This document shows positions 22,501 to 32,285 of a stretch of 33,281 bases of DNA, one piece after another; position 1 is the first letter of the stretch; the number at the start of each line of letters is the position of its first letter. A program made the position numbers and the translations under genes. The notes under the pieces are model-generated. The model was given only the letters and a program-made list of their open reading frames with translations, was not told the origin of the DNA and made no database searches. The DNA comes from Microbacteriaceae bacterium. GTDB taxonomy: Bacteria > Actinomycetota > Actinomycetes > Actinomycetales > Microbacteriaceae. The stretch is from NCBI GenBank assembly GCA_014377425.1, contig JACMPQ010000015.1:1-33281 (forward strand). The letters run 5' to 3'.

Positions 22501-22618
22501 CACGCTGTGGATGGGGAAGCTTCGCCCAGTAATGACTCTCGCGCCCGATAAGGTCACCGCTGCGCCGGACCACCACTTGAGCACCCTGATTCTTGAAGCG
22601 GAAGGTCGTTCCCTGTGA
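19580..22618 (+). CDS. MMPL-family transporter with a C-terminal degenerate ABC-ATPase-like domain
   Basis: The protein has 1012 residues from ATG 19580, with AAGGA five bases upstream. Residues 1 to ~720 form an RND/MMPL exporter: one helix, a large outer domain, five helices, and the same again. The proton-relay segments GIDYSLFILSRHRNQ (about 244) and AMDYEVFLVSGMREE (about 609) are intact. After ~735 comes a soluble cytoplasmic part that reads like an ABC ATPase: PLSLRVSAGTVVLASGDLHDRRVLAATLAGYLEPLSGWAQVAGHPV resembles the Walker A region but lacks the GKS/T, and LERAVVLALVALAEATPVVMLDRVDSF (about 930) resembles signature plus Walker B with DR for DE. It should bind little or no ATP. Lipid or drug export is likely. 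Confidence 0.88.
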   Translation: MATLLYRLGRFSYRRAYTVIGVWLLLFVGILGGGIALGGKTQESFDIPGTESQDALDRLAAVFPQVAGASAQAIMVAPKGSLVTDPAYVAIIADEVAALKKIDGIDSVTGPFDKYAGNAVSADKTAARVQIQFTTTSNKVAPATVTALKATGTAPRDANMVVEFGGQVFQNNTFGITVTEVFGVIFAGVVLLITFGSLLAAGMPLVSALVGVGIVIGSITAISAFTSVSSSAPLLALMIGLAVGIDYSLFILSRHRNQLARGDDPEESAATAVGTAGTAVVFAGITVIIALLGLLVVGIPFLSVMGVGAAVAVLVAIGVATTLLPAILGLVKGRLAPMPGSRAARRAAAHDDPRAKPTLGLRWVSLVMKAPVIATLGVMAILSGLAIPALSLDLNLPDGGSQPAQSTQRKAYDLVSTTFGAGVNGPLVVAIDITQTTAIVDDLKKIGDRLATLPDVKSVSQGAPDAGLDTAIIQVTPNSAPDSPKTKALVQAIRDLAPEIKKQYGTALSVTGATAIGIDISNRLSSALVPFGLIVVGLSIILLMMVFRSVLVPIKAAVGFLLSVVASFGVVVGIFQWGWFNELLNVEKTGPILSFMPILLMAVLFGLAMDYEVFLVSGMREEFVKTGNARTAVRAGFGNGARVVTAAALIMFFVFFAFVPEGSGTIKPIALGLAVGIAFDAFLVRMTLVPAVMTLLGRSAWWLPKWLARVLPDLDIEGEKLREHRLESVWAEGETGRAEPAVLSAQELVVGTDARTVGPLSLRVSAGTVVLASGDLHDRRVLAATLAGYLEPLSGWAQVAGHPVPSEMAAVRHLVAVADVARDDRGETRGTLGVLLTERAALTQPWYRALRVKRQVDRLLEQANQALDEDVAVSVSTRSQPEVERSGTATGTASGTGSRSQLSRDSVLVSLPHLERAVVLALVALAEATPVVMLDRVDSFLVRGDERRFLAAIVALTPPQTVLIVGLAAADSARTLWMGKLRPVMTLAPDKVTAAPDHHLSTLILEAEGRSL

Positions 22619-24477
22619 TTCGTTCCCATCCCGGTCGCACCCGCTGGGGCACTCGCCTCACGGTGGCTCTGGTGGCGGTGCTTCCGCTCGCTTTTGCCGG
22701 ACTCTTCGTCGCCTCCCTCGGGGATGCGAACGACGGTATTCGGCGTATTCCAGCTGCGGTGGTAAACGCTGACACCCTCATTCAGCAAAAAGCCGCTGAC
22801 GGAACGACCACGCCGATCTTCGCCGGGCGGCAACTGGTCACCGAGCTCACCGGATCGAGCAATCCGGCGTTTGACTGGAAAGTCACCAATGCTGAGAAGG
22901 CTAAAAGCGAGCTCGCGGCGGGCACCGTGTACGCGATCTTGACGGTGCCCAAAGATTTCTCGAAGTCGTTACTGACCCTCTCCACGGATGCCCCGCGCCA
23001 GGCGCGATTGAGCATTCGCACTGACGACGCCCATAGCTATCTCACCGCGCCACTCGCCCAAACGGTGGGGGCCAGTATGGTCTCTGCGTTCGGCCAGCAG
23101 ATCACCGCCAACTACCTCGGCGGGGTGAGCGCCAGCATCGGCACCCTGGGCAGCTCGCTTGCGACGGCCGCCGACGGTGCGAGCAAGCTGGCCGACGGCG
23201 CGAGCGCCCTCGGTGCCGGCCTCGGCGGCCTCGGTAGCGGGGCCAGCAGTGCGCAGGAAGGCGCGGCCGGCTTAACCTCCGGGATCGCCAAATACACCGG
23301 TGGAGTCTCTGCCCTCAGCGTGGGGCTCGGTCAGTTGAAGGCCGGTGCTGGCGGGCTCAGCGGCATCAGCTCCGGAGTTACCCAATTCACCGGGGGAGTG
23401 TCACAGCTCTCCGCGGCAATCGCAGCCGCCAGTGTCGAGCTCTCCAGTCCCGACCCGGTGAAGGCGAGGGTCGCAGCGGCAACGGTTCAGGCGTTGTCTG
23501 CGCGGTTGGCCTCGGCCGCGGCCGGTGGTGCCAGCCTTGCCACCCAAACCGCGGGGGGGATCGCCGGCGTGCAGAGTGGGATCGCCCGAAGCGCGAGCGG
23601 TGCGGCCACCCTGTCGGCAGGTTCTGGTGCACTCAGCACCGGAGCACAGTCGCTCCGCGACGGTCTCGGGCGACTCGCGGCCGGAGCAACGACCGCTGCG
23701 ACCGGCGCGGACTCTCTCACCTCCGGGGCCACCGCCCTCGCCGGCGGGCTGCGGGACGGAGCAGCCCGGGTACCGGGTTCCACCCCCGAACAGCAGAAAC
23801 AGGCAGCATCCGTAATCGCCAACCCGGTTGGATTCAGCGTTGTTCGTAACCACGAGGTCAACAATCTCGCTCAAACCGTCGCCACGTTTATGGTTCCGCT
23901 GGGGTTGTGGCTCGGCGCCCTCGCCATCTTCCTCATTGCACGCCCCTTAGCCCGCGGCGCATTGGCTTCTACCGCGCGCAGCGGTCGGCTCTTGGCATCC
24001 GGTCTCGGGCGGGCGGCGGCTGTGGCACTGGCTCAGGCTCTGCTGCTTGTGCTTTTGCTGCGCCTCACCGCGGGTGTGACGTGGTTGCTCCTTCCGGTGA
24101 CCCTCGCATTTTCCCTCCTCATTGCGGTGGCTTTTACAAGCTTTCACTACCTGCTCACCCTCGCCTTCGGTCGCGGCGGGCTCGTGATCTCACTCGCGCT
24201 TCTCGCGGTGCAGCTCACCGCGACGGGCGGGCTGTTTCCGGTGCAACTTCTGGCGAAACCATTTGAGGCGATCAGCGGTGTGCTTCCGCTGAGTTATGCC
24301 GTTACGGGAATGCAATCGATCATTGCCGGTGGCAATCCGGCGACGGTGATCACCGCGGCGCTCGCGCTGATTGGTTTTGGCGTCGCCAGCCTACTTCTGG
24401 GTGTGGTTGCGCTGCGTCGCACTCGCCGAGCACAGGGAATGCGGCTGTTTGCCGAGCCGGTAGCCGCCCTGAGCTGA
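22615..24477 (+). CDS. YhgE/Pip-family membrane protein
   Basis: The protein has 620 residues from a GTG overlapping the MMPL stop (GTGA), with GAAGG nine bases upstream. An N-terminal helix (LTVALVAVLPLAFAGLFVASLGD) is followed by an outer domain with IPAAVVNADTL and AGTVYAILTVPKDFSKSLLTL, typical of YhgE. A long Gly/Ala/Ser-rich repeat region follows (about 175-385; GASKLADGASALGAGLGGL, SGIAKYTGGVSALSVGLGQL and similar) that should form an extended coiled or rod-like helix. Five or six helices close the protein (about 420-600). The family includes ABC-2-like permeases and the phage infection protein Pip and is often encoded beside MMPL or ABC genes. Tight coupling to MMPL suggests one export complex. 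Confidence 0.88.
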   Translation: MIRSHPGRTRWGTRLTVALVAVLPLAFAGLFVASLGDANDGIRRIPAAVVNADTLIQQKAADGTTTPIFAGRQLVTELTGSSNPAFDWKVTNAEKAKSELAAGTVYAILTVPKDFSKSLLTLSTDAPRQARLSIRTDDAHSYLTAPLAQTVGASMVSAFGQQITANYLGGVSASIGTLGSSLATAADGASKLADGASALGAGLGGLGSGASSAQEGAAGLTSGIAKYTGGVSALSVGLGQLKAGAGGLSGISSGVTQFTGGVSQLSAAIAAASVELSSPDPVKARVAAATVQALSARLASAAAGGASLATQTAGGIAGVQSGIARSASGAATLSAGSGALSTGAQSLRDGLGRLAAGATTAATGADSLTSGATALAGGLRDGAARVPGSTPEQQKQAASVIANPVGFSVVRNHEVNNLAQTVATFMVPLGLWLGALAIFLIARPLARGALASTARSGRLLASGLGRAAAVALAQALLLVLLLRLTAGVTWLLLPVTLAFSLLIAVAFTSFHYLLTLAFGRGGLVISLALLAVQLTATGGLFPVQLLAKPFEAISGVLPLSYAVTGMQSIIAGGNPATVITAALALIGFGVASLLLGVVALRRTRRAQGMRLFAEPVAALS

Positions 24478-24561
24478 GCGAATCTTCGGCACCGTGAAAC
24501 TCGCCTGATAGCGTGGAGGCGTTCTTGCGATGCGGCGAGGCACTACCGCGGAGGCACCCGA

Positions 24562-24603
24562 ATGACCCGAATTACCCGACCCTGCGCGATCAGTTCACAG
24601 TGA
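24562..24603 (+). CDS. 13-codon leader ORF coupled to otsA
   Basis: ATG 24562 follows GGAGG (24550-24554) with a seven-base gap, the best ribosome site in this part of the window. The frame encodes MTRITRPCAISSQ and ends with TGA 24601-24603, which overlaps the GTG start of otsA (GTGA). Since otsA itself has no ribosome site before GTG 24600, its translation probably depends on ribosomes finishing this leader. The peptide has no stretch of one repeated amino acid, so classic attenuation is not indicated. Confidence 0.6.
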   Translation: MTRITRPCAISSQ

Positions 24604-26075
24604 CACCCACCGCAACGTGTGACTTTGTAGTGGTATCTAACCGGCTGCCTGTTGACCGGGTAATTGCCGCGGATGGCAGCGGAAGCTGGCATCCCTCTCC
24701 CGGCGGTCTGGTCACCGCCCTCGAACCGGTGATGCGCCGCCGCGGGGGTGCCTGGGTGGGGTGGGCGGGGCGACCGGGCATCGACCTGGAACCGTTCGAC
24801 AGCAACGGCTACCTCATTGTTCCCGTTCCGCTGAGCGAGCTCGACGTTCAGCAGTACTACGAGGGTTTTTCCAACGACACCCTCTGGCCGCTCTATCACG
24901 ACGTGATTGCACCGCCAACCTACGACCGCGAGTGGTGGGAAAGCTATGTCGAGGTAAATCAGCGCTTTGCGGATGCCGCCGCCGCCGTGAGCGCGCCAAA
25001 CGCCGTGGTCTGGGTGCAGGACTACCAATTGCAACTCGTGCCCAAGATGCTGCGAGAATTACGCCCCGATCTCACCATCGGGTTCTTCAACCATATTCCG
25101 TTTCCGGCCTACGGTATCTACTCCCAGCTGCCCTGGCGCACCCAGATCGTCGAGGGTTTGCTCGGTGCCGACGTCATCGGCTTTCAGCGCATCGCCGATG
25201 CGAGCAATTTCTCGCGCGCGGTGCGTCGGCTCAAGGGCTACGTCGCCCACAGCCCGATCATTGAGGTTCCGCTGGTGGATGAATCTGAGGGTGTGCGTGC
25301 GCACGGCCCGGTGCGCCGCGGCAAACCTTTTCGCTCGGTGGTGGCCAAACATTTTCCGATCTCGATCGATGCCGCGAGCTACGAAGAGTTGGCGCGTAGC
25401 CCCGCCATTCAGGCTCGAGCGAAGCAGATTCGGCACGACCTGGGCAACCCGAAAACGATCATGCTCGGCGTCGATCGCCTCGACTACACCAAGGGAATCG
25501 GTCACCGGTTAAAGGCGTTCGGCGAGCTTCTCGCCGACGGCCGCATCACGGTGGAAGACGTGACCCTCGTGCAGGTGGCCAGCCCGAGCCGCGAGCGAGT
25601 GCAGACCTACATGACGCTGAGGGATGAAATCGAGCTCACCGTCGGCCGCGTCAACGGTGACTTCTCCACCCTCAGCAACACTGCGATCAGCTACCTGCAT
25701 CAGGGCTACCCGCGCGAAGAGATGGTGGCGTTGTATCTCGCGGCTGACATCATGCTGGTGACCGCGCTGCGCGACGGCATGAATCTGGTAGCCAAGGAAT
25801 ATGTCGCTACCCGTTTCGACGAGGAGGGCGTGTTGATTTTGAGTGAGTTCGCCGGTGCTGCCGACGAGTTGAAGCGTGCTCTGCTGATTAACCCGCACGA
25901 TATCGACGGGCTGAAAGACGCGATCGTTCTGGCCATGACCATGCCGAAACGCGATCGGGTGGCCCGTATGCGGTCACTGCGCAAGCGCGTGCTAGAAAAT
26001 GACGTCGAGAAGTGGTCCACCGAATTCTTGCGGGTGCTCAGCGAGCGCCACGCCGAACAAAACACCGAAGGCTGA
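24600..26075 (+). CDS. otsA: Trehalose-6-phosphate synthase
   Basis: The protein has 491 residues from GTG 24600 (MTPTATCDFVVVSNRLPVDR). It is a GT20 retaining glycosyltransferase that joins UDP- or ADP-glucose to glucose 6-phosphate. Visible motifs are FVVVSNRLPVDR, PSPGGLVTALEPV, VWVQDYQLQLVPKMLRELRPD, FFNHIPFPAYGIYSQLPWR, GVDRLDYTKGI for the donor site and VTALRDGMNLVAKEYVATR. The length matches the family. An in-frame GTG at 24513 would add 29 residues but has no ribosome site, whereas 24600 is coupled to a leader ORF. otsB follows after 11 bases. Trehalose protects actinobacteria against drying, cold and salt. Confidence 0.93.
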   Translation: MTPTATCDFVVVSNRLPVDRVIAADGSGSWHPSPGGLVTALEPVMRRRGGAWVGWAGRPGIDLEPFDSNGYLIVPVPLSELDVQQYYEGFSNDTLWPLYHDVIAPPTYDREWWESYVEVNQRFADAAAAVSAPNAVVWVQDYQLQLVPKMLRELRPDLTIGFFNHIPFPAYGIYSQLPWRTQIVEGLLGADVIGFQRIADASNFSRAVRRLKGYVAHSPIIEVPLVDESEGVRAHGPVRRGKPFRSVVAKHFPISIDAASYEELARSPAIQARAKQIRHDLGNPKTIMLGVDRLDYTKGIGHRLKAFGELLADGRITVEDVTLVQVASPSRERVQTYMTLRDEIELTVGRVNGDFSTLSNTAISYLHQGYPREEMVALYLAADIMLVTALRDGMNLVAKEYVATRFDEEGVLILSEFAGAADELKRALLINPHDIDGLKDAIVLAMTMPKRDRVARMRSLRKRVLENDVEKWSTEFLRVLSERHAEQNTEG

Positions 26076-26086
26076 AGGTTCGAACA

Positions 26087-26902
26087 ATGGTCGACATCGA
26101 CGTACCCCCGAAATCTTCCCGCCTGCCCGAAACGCTCGTGGGCGCGATGCGCGAACTCGCACGCACCAAGCGTCTGCTGGTGGCGCTCGACTTCGATGGC
26201 ACCCTCGCCCCAACGGTCGACATCCCCGAGCAGGCCCGGGCCACCCCCGAGGCGCGGGCCGCGGTGTTGCGACTGCTCGAGATGCCGCACACCCGGGTCG
26301 CGTTGGTGTCTGGCCGCGCCATCCGGAGTCTGGAGGAGGTTGCCGATCTGCCGGACACCGCGCTTTTGGTCGGCTCGCACGGGATCGAACTGCGCCTCGA
26401 CGAGCCGGGGATAATTCTCGACCTCGATGCGCAGGAGCTCGAACGGGTTGCCCGTCTGAGCGCCGTGCTGGCGGATGTCGCTGAGCCGCTCGATCAGGTC
26501 TGGATCGAGCCAAAGCCCGCTGGCTTCACCCTGCACACGCGGCTCGCCACCGAAAACGACAGCCGCCATGCGCACTTGGAAGCGCTCGAGGCCACCCGAG
26601 CCGAATTCGACGGACTGACCGTGCGCAGCGGTAAAGACGTGCTGGAGTTTTCAGTGCGATCCGCGACCAAGGGCGAGGCGCTGGAGCACCTCCGCGAATA
26701 CACCGCCGCGACCGCCGTCTTCTTCGCCGGCGACGACGTGACCGATGAGGATGCCTTCGCGGCCCTCACCGCTGACGACCTCGGCCTCAAGAGTGGTGAG
26801 GGCGCAACTCTCGCGCAGCATCGCGTTGCCGGACCCACGCAGATCGCCCGGGCGCTCACGCTTCTCGCCGATCTGCGCGAAGGCGACGTACACGAGCAGT
26901 AG
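26087..26902 (+). CDS. otsB: Trehalose-6-phosphate phosphatase
   Basis: The protein has 271 residues from ATG 26087, with GAAGG (26074-26078, overlapping the otsA stop) eight bases upstream. HAD-superfamily motifs are present: LDFDGTLAP (nucleophile D35, acid/base D37), VALVSGRAI for motif II and FFAGDDVTDEDAF for the metal-binding end. GSHGIELR and KPAGFTLHTR are characteristic of OtsB. It removes phosphate from the OtsA product to give trehalose. Co-translation with otsA is near certain. Confidence 0.93.
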   Translation: MVDIDVPPKSSRLPETLVGAMRELARTKRLLVALDFDGTLAPTVDIPEQARATPEARAAVLRLLEMPHTRVALVSGRAIRSLEEVADLPDTALLVGSHGIELRLDEPGIILDLDAQELERVARLSAVLADVAEPLDQVWIEPKPAGFTLHTRLATENDSRHAHLEALEATRAEFDGLTVRSGKDVLEFSVRSATKGEALEHLREYTAATAVFFAGDDVTDEDAFAALTADDLGLKSGEGATLAQHRVAGPTQIARALTLLADLREGDVHEQ

Positions 26903-26947
26903 GCCATGCCAGGGCCGGGCACGCAATTCGTTGTCGGCGCGGCAATC

Positions 26948-26962
26948 TACACTGGAAACATG
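26948..26962 (+). promoter_or_regulatory. Candidate -10 box placing the transcript start at the ilvD ATG
   Basis: TACACT (26948-26953) is followed by six bases and then ATG 26960, with no convincing ribosome site in between. In actinobacteria a TANNNT box 6-7 bases before the start codon is the usual mark of a leaderless mRNA. A good -35 box is not evident. Confidence 0.45.
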
Positions 26963-28654
26963 CCCGAAATCGACATCAAACCGCGCTCTCGAGTTGTCAC
27001 CGACGGAATCGAGGCCACCACCTCGCGCGGCATGCTTCGCGCCGTAGGAATGGGCGACGCCGACTGGGATAAGCCCCAGATCGGTATCGCGAGTTCCTGG
27101 AACGAAATCACCCCCTGCAATCTCTCCCTCGCCCGTCTCGCGCAGGCGGCGAAGGAGGGCGTGCACGCCGGTGGCGGTTACCCACTGCAGTTCGGCACGA
27201 TTTCCGTCTCTGACGGTATTTCGATGGGGCACGAGGGCATGCACTTCTCGCTGGTGAGCCGCGAAGTTATCGCCGACTCGGTCGAGGTCGTCATGCAGGC
27301 CGAGCGCCTCGACGGCTCCGTACTGTTAGCCGGCTGCGATAAGTCGCTGCCCGGCATGCTGATGGCCGCAGCCCGCCTCGATCTCGCCTCGGTGTTTCTC
27401 TACGCCGGATCGATCGCCCCGGGCTGGGTGCGCCTCAGCGACGGCACCGAGAAAGACATCACCATCATCGACTCCTTCGAGGCCGTTGGTGCGGTGGAGG
27501 CCGGGCGGATGTCGGAAGAAGACGCCAAGCGCATCGAGTGCGCTTTTGCTCCCGGCGAGGGTGCCTGTGGCGGAATGTACACCGCCAACACCATGGCGAG
27601 TGTTGCCGAAGCCCTCGGAATGAGCCTGCCCGGTTCCACCTCTCCCGCTGCCGCCGACCGCCGCCGCGACTACTTCGCCCATCGCTCCGGCGAGGCCGTG
27701 GTCAACATGCTGCGCCTGGGCATCACCGCCCGCGACATCTTGACCAAGCCCGCGTTCGAGAACGCCATCGCCGTCACCATGGCGCTTGGCGGCTCCACCA
27801 ACGTAGTGCTGCATCTTTTGGCGATCGCGAATGAGGCCGAGGTGGACCTCACCCTGGATGACTTCACCCGTATCGGGCTTGCGGTGCCGCACATCGGTGA
27901 CCTCAAACCCTTCGGCAAGTACGTGATGAACGACGTGGATCGTCGCGGCGGCATCCCGGTGCTGATGAAGGCGCTGCTCGATGCCGGGCTGCTCAACGGC
28001 GACGTGCTCACAGTGACCGGTAAAACCATGGCCGAAAACCTGGCGGAACTGAACCCCGAGCCGCTCGACGGCGAAGTGTTGCGCACGCTGGACAACCCGC
28101 TGCACGCCACGGGAGGCATCACCATTTTGCACGGCAGCCTCGCCCCGGAAGGAGCGGTGGTGAAGACCGCCGGCTTCGATGCCGAAATCTTCGAGGGCCC
28201 GGCGCGCGTGTTCGAACGCGAGCGCGCTGCGATGGATGCCCTTACCGAGGGCAAAATTACCGCCGGTGACATCGTGGTGATTCGCTACGAAGGCCCCAAG
28301 GGTGGCCCGGGAATGCGCGAAATGCTGGCGATTACGGCCGCTATCAAGGGTGCTGGGCTCGGCAAAGATGTATTACTGTTAACGGACGGTCGATTCTCCG
28401 GCGGCACAACCGGCCTCTGCATCGGCCATATAGCTCCCGAAGCGACGGACGCAGGTCCGATCGCTCTGGTGCGCGATGGTGATCTGATACGGGTCGATAT
28501 CGCAGCTCGCTCCCTCGACCTACTGGTCGCGCCGGCAGAGCTGGAAGCTCGCCGGGAAGCATGGACACCGCTTCCCCCGCGCTACACCCGTGGCGTTCTC
28601 GCGAAATATTCGAAGCTCGTGCACTCCGCAGCCCAGGGTGCCGTTACCGGCTAA
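26960..28654 (+). CDS. ilvD: Dihydroxy-acid dehydratase
   Basis: The protein has 564 residues starting [11 protein letters not shown]. It dehydrates 2,3-dihydroxy-isovalerate and -methylvalerate to the 2-keto acids of valine and isoleucine synthesis, in the cytoplasm. Iron-sulfur cysteines are in NEITPCN (C53), [10 protein letters not shown] (C126) and [12 protein letters not shown] (C203). [20 protein letters not shown] near the end holds the catalytic serine region. The ATG at 26960 was chosen over an 18-codon extension because family members begin here and a -10-like box sits just upstream. ilvB follows after 79 bases. Confidence 0.96.
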   Translation: MPEIDIKPRSRVVTDGIEATTSRGMLRAVGMGDADWDKPQIGIASSWNEITPCNLSLARLAQAAKEGVHAGGGYPLQFGTISVSDGISMGHEGMHFSLVSREVIADSVEVVMQAERLDGSVLLAGCDKSLPGMLMAAARLDLASVFLYAGSIAPGWVRLSDGTEKDITIIDSFEAVGAVEAGRMSEEDAKRIECAFAPGEGACGGMYTANTMASVAEALGMSLPGSTSPAAADRRRDYFAHRSGEAVVNMLRLGITARDILTKPAFENAIAVTMALGGSTNVVLHLLAIANEAEVDLTLDDFTRIGLAVPHIGDLKPFGKYVMNDVDRRGGIPVLMKALLDAGLLNGDVLTVTGKTMAENLAELNPEPLDGEVLRTLDNPLHATGGITILHGSLAPEGAVVKTAGFDAEIFEGPARVFERERAAMDALTEGKITAGDIVVIRYEGPKGGPGMREMLAITAAIKGAGLGKDVLLLTDGRFSGGTTGLCIGHIAPEATDAGPIALVRDGDLIRVDIAARSLDLLVAPAELEARREAWTPLPPRYTRGVLAKYSKLVHSAAQGAVTG

Positions 28655-28733
28655 TCGCGCGACCAAGCATCATCCGCCGTGCACCCGATCGCACTGCGGC
28701 ACCACGCTCCACAAGCTCTAAGGAACCACGCTC

Positions 28734-30590
28734 ATGACCACGGAATCGACTCCCGTGCCTGCCGCCCGTCCCCTCGACCCCACGCGCGCCGACCTCACCC
28801 GCGCTGCAACCCCGGAGGCTGCACCCGCCTCAGCCTCCAACGAACCGCTGATCCTCACCGGCAGCGGCGCGATCCTCAAATCGCTGGAATACCTCGGCAT
28901 CACCGACGTGTTCGGCTTGCCGGGCGGCGCGATCATGCCGTTCTACGACGAACTGATGTCATCCACGGCCATTCGGCACATTCTGGTGCGCCACGAGCAG
29001 GGTGCGGGTCACGCGGCCGAGGGCTATGCGTCATCCAGCAACCGGGTGGGGGTGGCGATTGCCACCTCGGGCCCGGGAGCGACCAACCTGGTCACCGCAA
29101 TCGCCGACGCGCACTTGGACTCGGTGCCGCTATTGGCAATCACCGGTCAGGTCTTTAGTACCTCGATGGGTACCGACGCCTTCCAAGAGGTCGACATCGT
29201 CGGCATCACCATGCCGATTACCAAGCACTCGTTCTTGGTGACCCGGCCCGAGGACATCCCGGCCACAATCGCGGCCGCTTACCACATTGCCTCGACCGGC
29301 CGCCCCGGCCCGGTACTGGTGGATGTCACGAAGGACTGCCAGCAGAACAGCGCGCCGTTCATCTGGCCGCCGAAAATCGAGCTGCCCGGCTACCGTCCGG
29401 TGGTCAAGGCCCACGGCAAGCAGATTGTGGCCGCGGCCCAAATGCTGGCCGAAGCCAAGCGGCCGGTGCTGTACGTGGGCGGCGGCGTTATCCGCTCGCA
29501 GGCCTCCGCGGAGCTTCTCGTGCTCGCCGAACTCGTCGGTGCCCCCATCGTCACCACCCTGATGGCGCGAGGCGCGTTCCCCGACTCGCACCCGCAGCAC
29601 CTCGGCATGCCGGGCATGCACGGCACGGTTCCGGCCGTGCTCTCGCTTCAGGAATCCGACCTGCTCATTGCGATCGGTGCACGCTTCGACGACCGGGTGA
29701 CCGGCAAGCCGAGCGAGTTCGCTCCGGATGCCAAGGTCGTTCACATCGACGTTGACCCGGCCGAAATCTCCAAGATTCGATTTGCCGACGTGCCGATCGT
29801 CGGGGATGCGAAAGAGGTCATCATCGACCTCGTTGCTGCCTTCACCGACGCGGCGAAAGCACATGCCCCCGACTACTCCGAGTGGTGGGCGCGGCTAAAC
29901 CTGCTGCGCGAGCAGTACCCGCTCGGCTACGACGAGCCGGCCGACGGCCAGTTGTCGCCGCAGTACGTGATCGAGCGCATTGGCGCAATCACCGGCCCCG
30001 AGGGCATCTACGCCTCCGGCGTCGGCCAGCACCAGATGTGGGCGGCACAGTTTATTAAATACGAGCGCCCCAACTCTTGGCTCAACTCCGGTGGCGCCGG
30101 AACCATGGGCTACGGCGTTCCCGCCGCCATGGGCGCGAAGGTGGCCCAGCCCGATCGCACCGTGTGGGCGATCGACGGCGACGGCTGCTTCCAGATGACC
30201 AACCAGGAGCTCGCCACCTGCACGATCAACAAGATCCCGATCAAGGTCGCGATCATCAACAACTCCTCACTCGGCATGGTGCGCCAGTGGCAGACCCTGT
30301 TCTACGATGGTCGGCACTCCTTCACCGACCTCAACACCGGGCACGACACGGTGATGATCCCCGACTTCGTGAAGATGGCCGACGCCTACGGTGCACTCGG
30401 AATTCGGGTCACCCGTAAAGAAGATGTCGACGCAGCCATTATTCTGGCCAACGCAACCAACGACCGTCCGGTGGTGCTCGACTTCATCGTGAGTCGCGAC
30501 GCCATGGTCTGGCCGATGGTTCCGCAGGGTGTCGGCAACTCGTCGGTGCAATACGCTCGCGAGCACGCGCCCGAGTGGGAACAGGAGTAG
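28734..30590 (+). CDS. ilvB: Acetolactate synthase, large (catalytic) subunit
   Basis: The protein has 618 residues from ATG 28734, with AAGGA upstream. It makes acetolactate or acetohydroxybutyrate from pyruvate with thiamine diphosphate, FAD and Mg2+. Seen are [16 protein letters not shown] and [15 protein letters not shown] with the activating glutamate, [19 protein letters not shown], the central FAD-binding domain ([12 protein letters not shown]), and [15 protein letters not shown] leading to [14 protein letters not shown] for thiamine diphosphate. The first ~38 residues are Ala/Pro-rich and precede the domain, as is common in actinobacterial IlvB. The small subunit gene follows after four bases. 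Confidence 0.96.
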   Translation: MTTESTPVPAARPLDPTRADLTRAATPEAAPASASNEPLILTGSGAILKSLEYLGITDVFGLPGGAIMPFYDELMSSTAIRHILVRHEQGAGHAAEGYASSSNRVGVAIATSGPGATNLVTAIADAHLDSVPLLAITGQVFSTSMGTDAFQEVDIVGITMPITKHSFLVTRPEDIPATIAAAYHIASTGRPGPVLVDVTKDCQQNSAPFIWPPKIELPGYRPVVKAHGKQIVAAAQMLAEAKRPVLYVGGGVIRSQASAELLVLAELVGAPIVTTLMARGAFPDSHPQHLGMPGMHGTVPAVLSLQESDLLIAIGARFDDRVTGKPSEFAPDAKVVHIDVDPAEISKIRFADVPIVGDAKEVIIDLVAAFTDAAKAHAPDYSEWWARLNLLREQYPLGYDEPADGQLSPQYVIERIGAITGPEGIYASGVGQHQMWAAQFIKYERPNSWLNSGGAGTMGYGVPAAMGAKVAQPDRTVWAIDGDGCFQMTNQELATCTINKIPIKVAIINNSSLGMVRQWQTLFYDGRHSFTDLNTGHDTVMIPDFVKMADAYGALGIRVTRKEDVDAAIILANATNDRPVVLDFIVSRDAMVWPMVPQGVGNSSVQYAREHAPEWEQE

Positions 30591-30594
30591 CCCG

Positions 30595-31101
30595 ATGAGT
30601 CACGTACTTTCCTTACTTGTGGAAGACAAACCGGGGTTGCTCACGCGCGTCGCCGGACTGTTTGCGCGCCGCGGCTTCAACATCGAGAGCCTCGCCGTTG
30701 GTAAGAGCGAGATTCCGGGCCTCTCCCGCATTACCGTCGTGGTCGATGTGGAAGAACTCCCGCTCGAGCAGGTCACCAAGCAGCTCAACAAGCTGATCAA
30801 CGTGATCAAGGTGGTTGAGCTCGACCAGAGTCAAACCGTTGAGCGCGAGCACATGCTGATCAAGGTGAGGGTGGATGCCTCCACCCGCAGTCAAATCCTC
30901 GAAGCAGCTACCCTGTTCCGAGCCCGTGTTGTCGACGTGGCAGCCGACGCCCTCGTGATCGAAGTGACCGGCAACACGGCGAAGGTAGAGGCGCTGTTGC
31001 GCGTGCTCGAGCCCTACGGCATCCGGGAAATCGCCCAATCGGGCCTACTCGCTATCGGACGCGGCTCGAAGAGCATCACCGAGCGCGTCTATAAAAATTA
31101 A
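30595..31101 (+). CDS. ilvN: Acetolactate synthase, small (regulatory) subunit
   Basis: The protein has 168 residues from ATG 30595, with GGAG at 30584-30587 inside the end of ilvB. The N-terminal ACT domain reads HVLSLLVEDKPGLLTRVAGLFARRGFNIESLAVG, where valine binds for feedback inhibition. The second half (LIKVRVDASTRSQILEAATLFRARVVDV, VLEPYGIREIAQSGLLAIGRG) is the conserved C-terminal ACT-like domain. It activates IlvB and makes it valine-sensitive. Gene order ilvB-ilvN-ilvC is the standard actinobacterial operon. Confidence 0.96.
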   Translation: MSHVLSLLVEDKPGLLTRVAGLFARRGFNIESLAVGKSEIPGLSRITVVVDVEELPLEQVTKQLNKLINVIKVVELDQSQTVEREHMLIKVRVDASTRSQILEAATLFRARVVDVAADALVIEVTGNTAKVEALLRVLEPYGIREIAQSGLLAIGRGSKSITERVYKN

Positions 31102-32163
<1,062 letters not shown>

Positions 32164-32172
32164 TCAGACTGA

Positions 32173-32220
32173 GGCACACAGAAGGGGCACCGCGTTTACG
32201 CGGTGCCCCTTCTGTGTGCC
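32173..32220. terminator. Perfect 22-bp-stem hairpin after ilvC
   Basis: Bases 32173-32194 are the exact reverse complement of 32199-32220, with the four-base loop TTTA. The stem starts 9 bases after the ilvC stop. There is no T run after it on either strand. It lies between convergent genes and may end transcription both ways or protect the ilv mRNA 3' end. Confidence 0.85.
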
Positions 32221-32285
32221 CGCCTTTCGCCGCTCAGTTCGCACACCGACCGCGAGGAGTTCTGGACCCGTCAAGACTCTTGGGG

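Noticed and set aside
24513-24599. Upstream GTG start for otsA
   Set aside because: No ribosome site precedes it, and the leader ORF with GGAGG explains the overlap at 24600 better.
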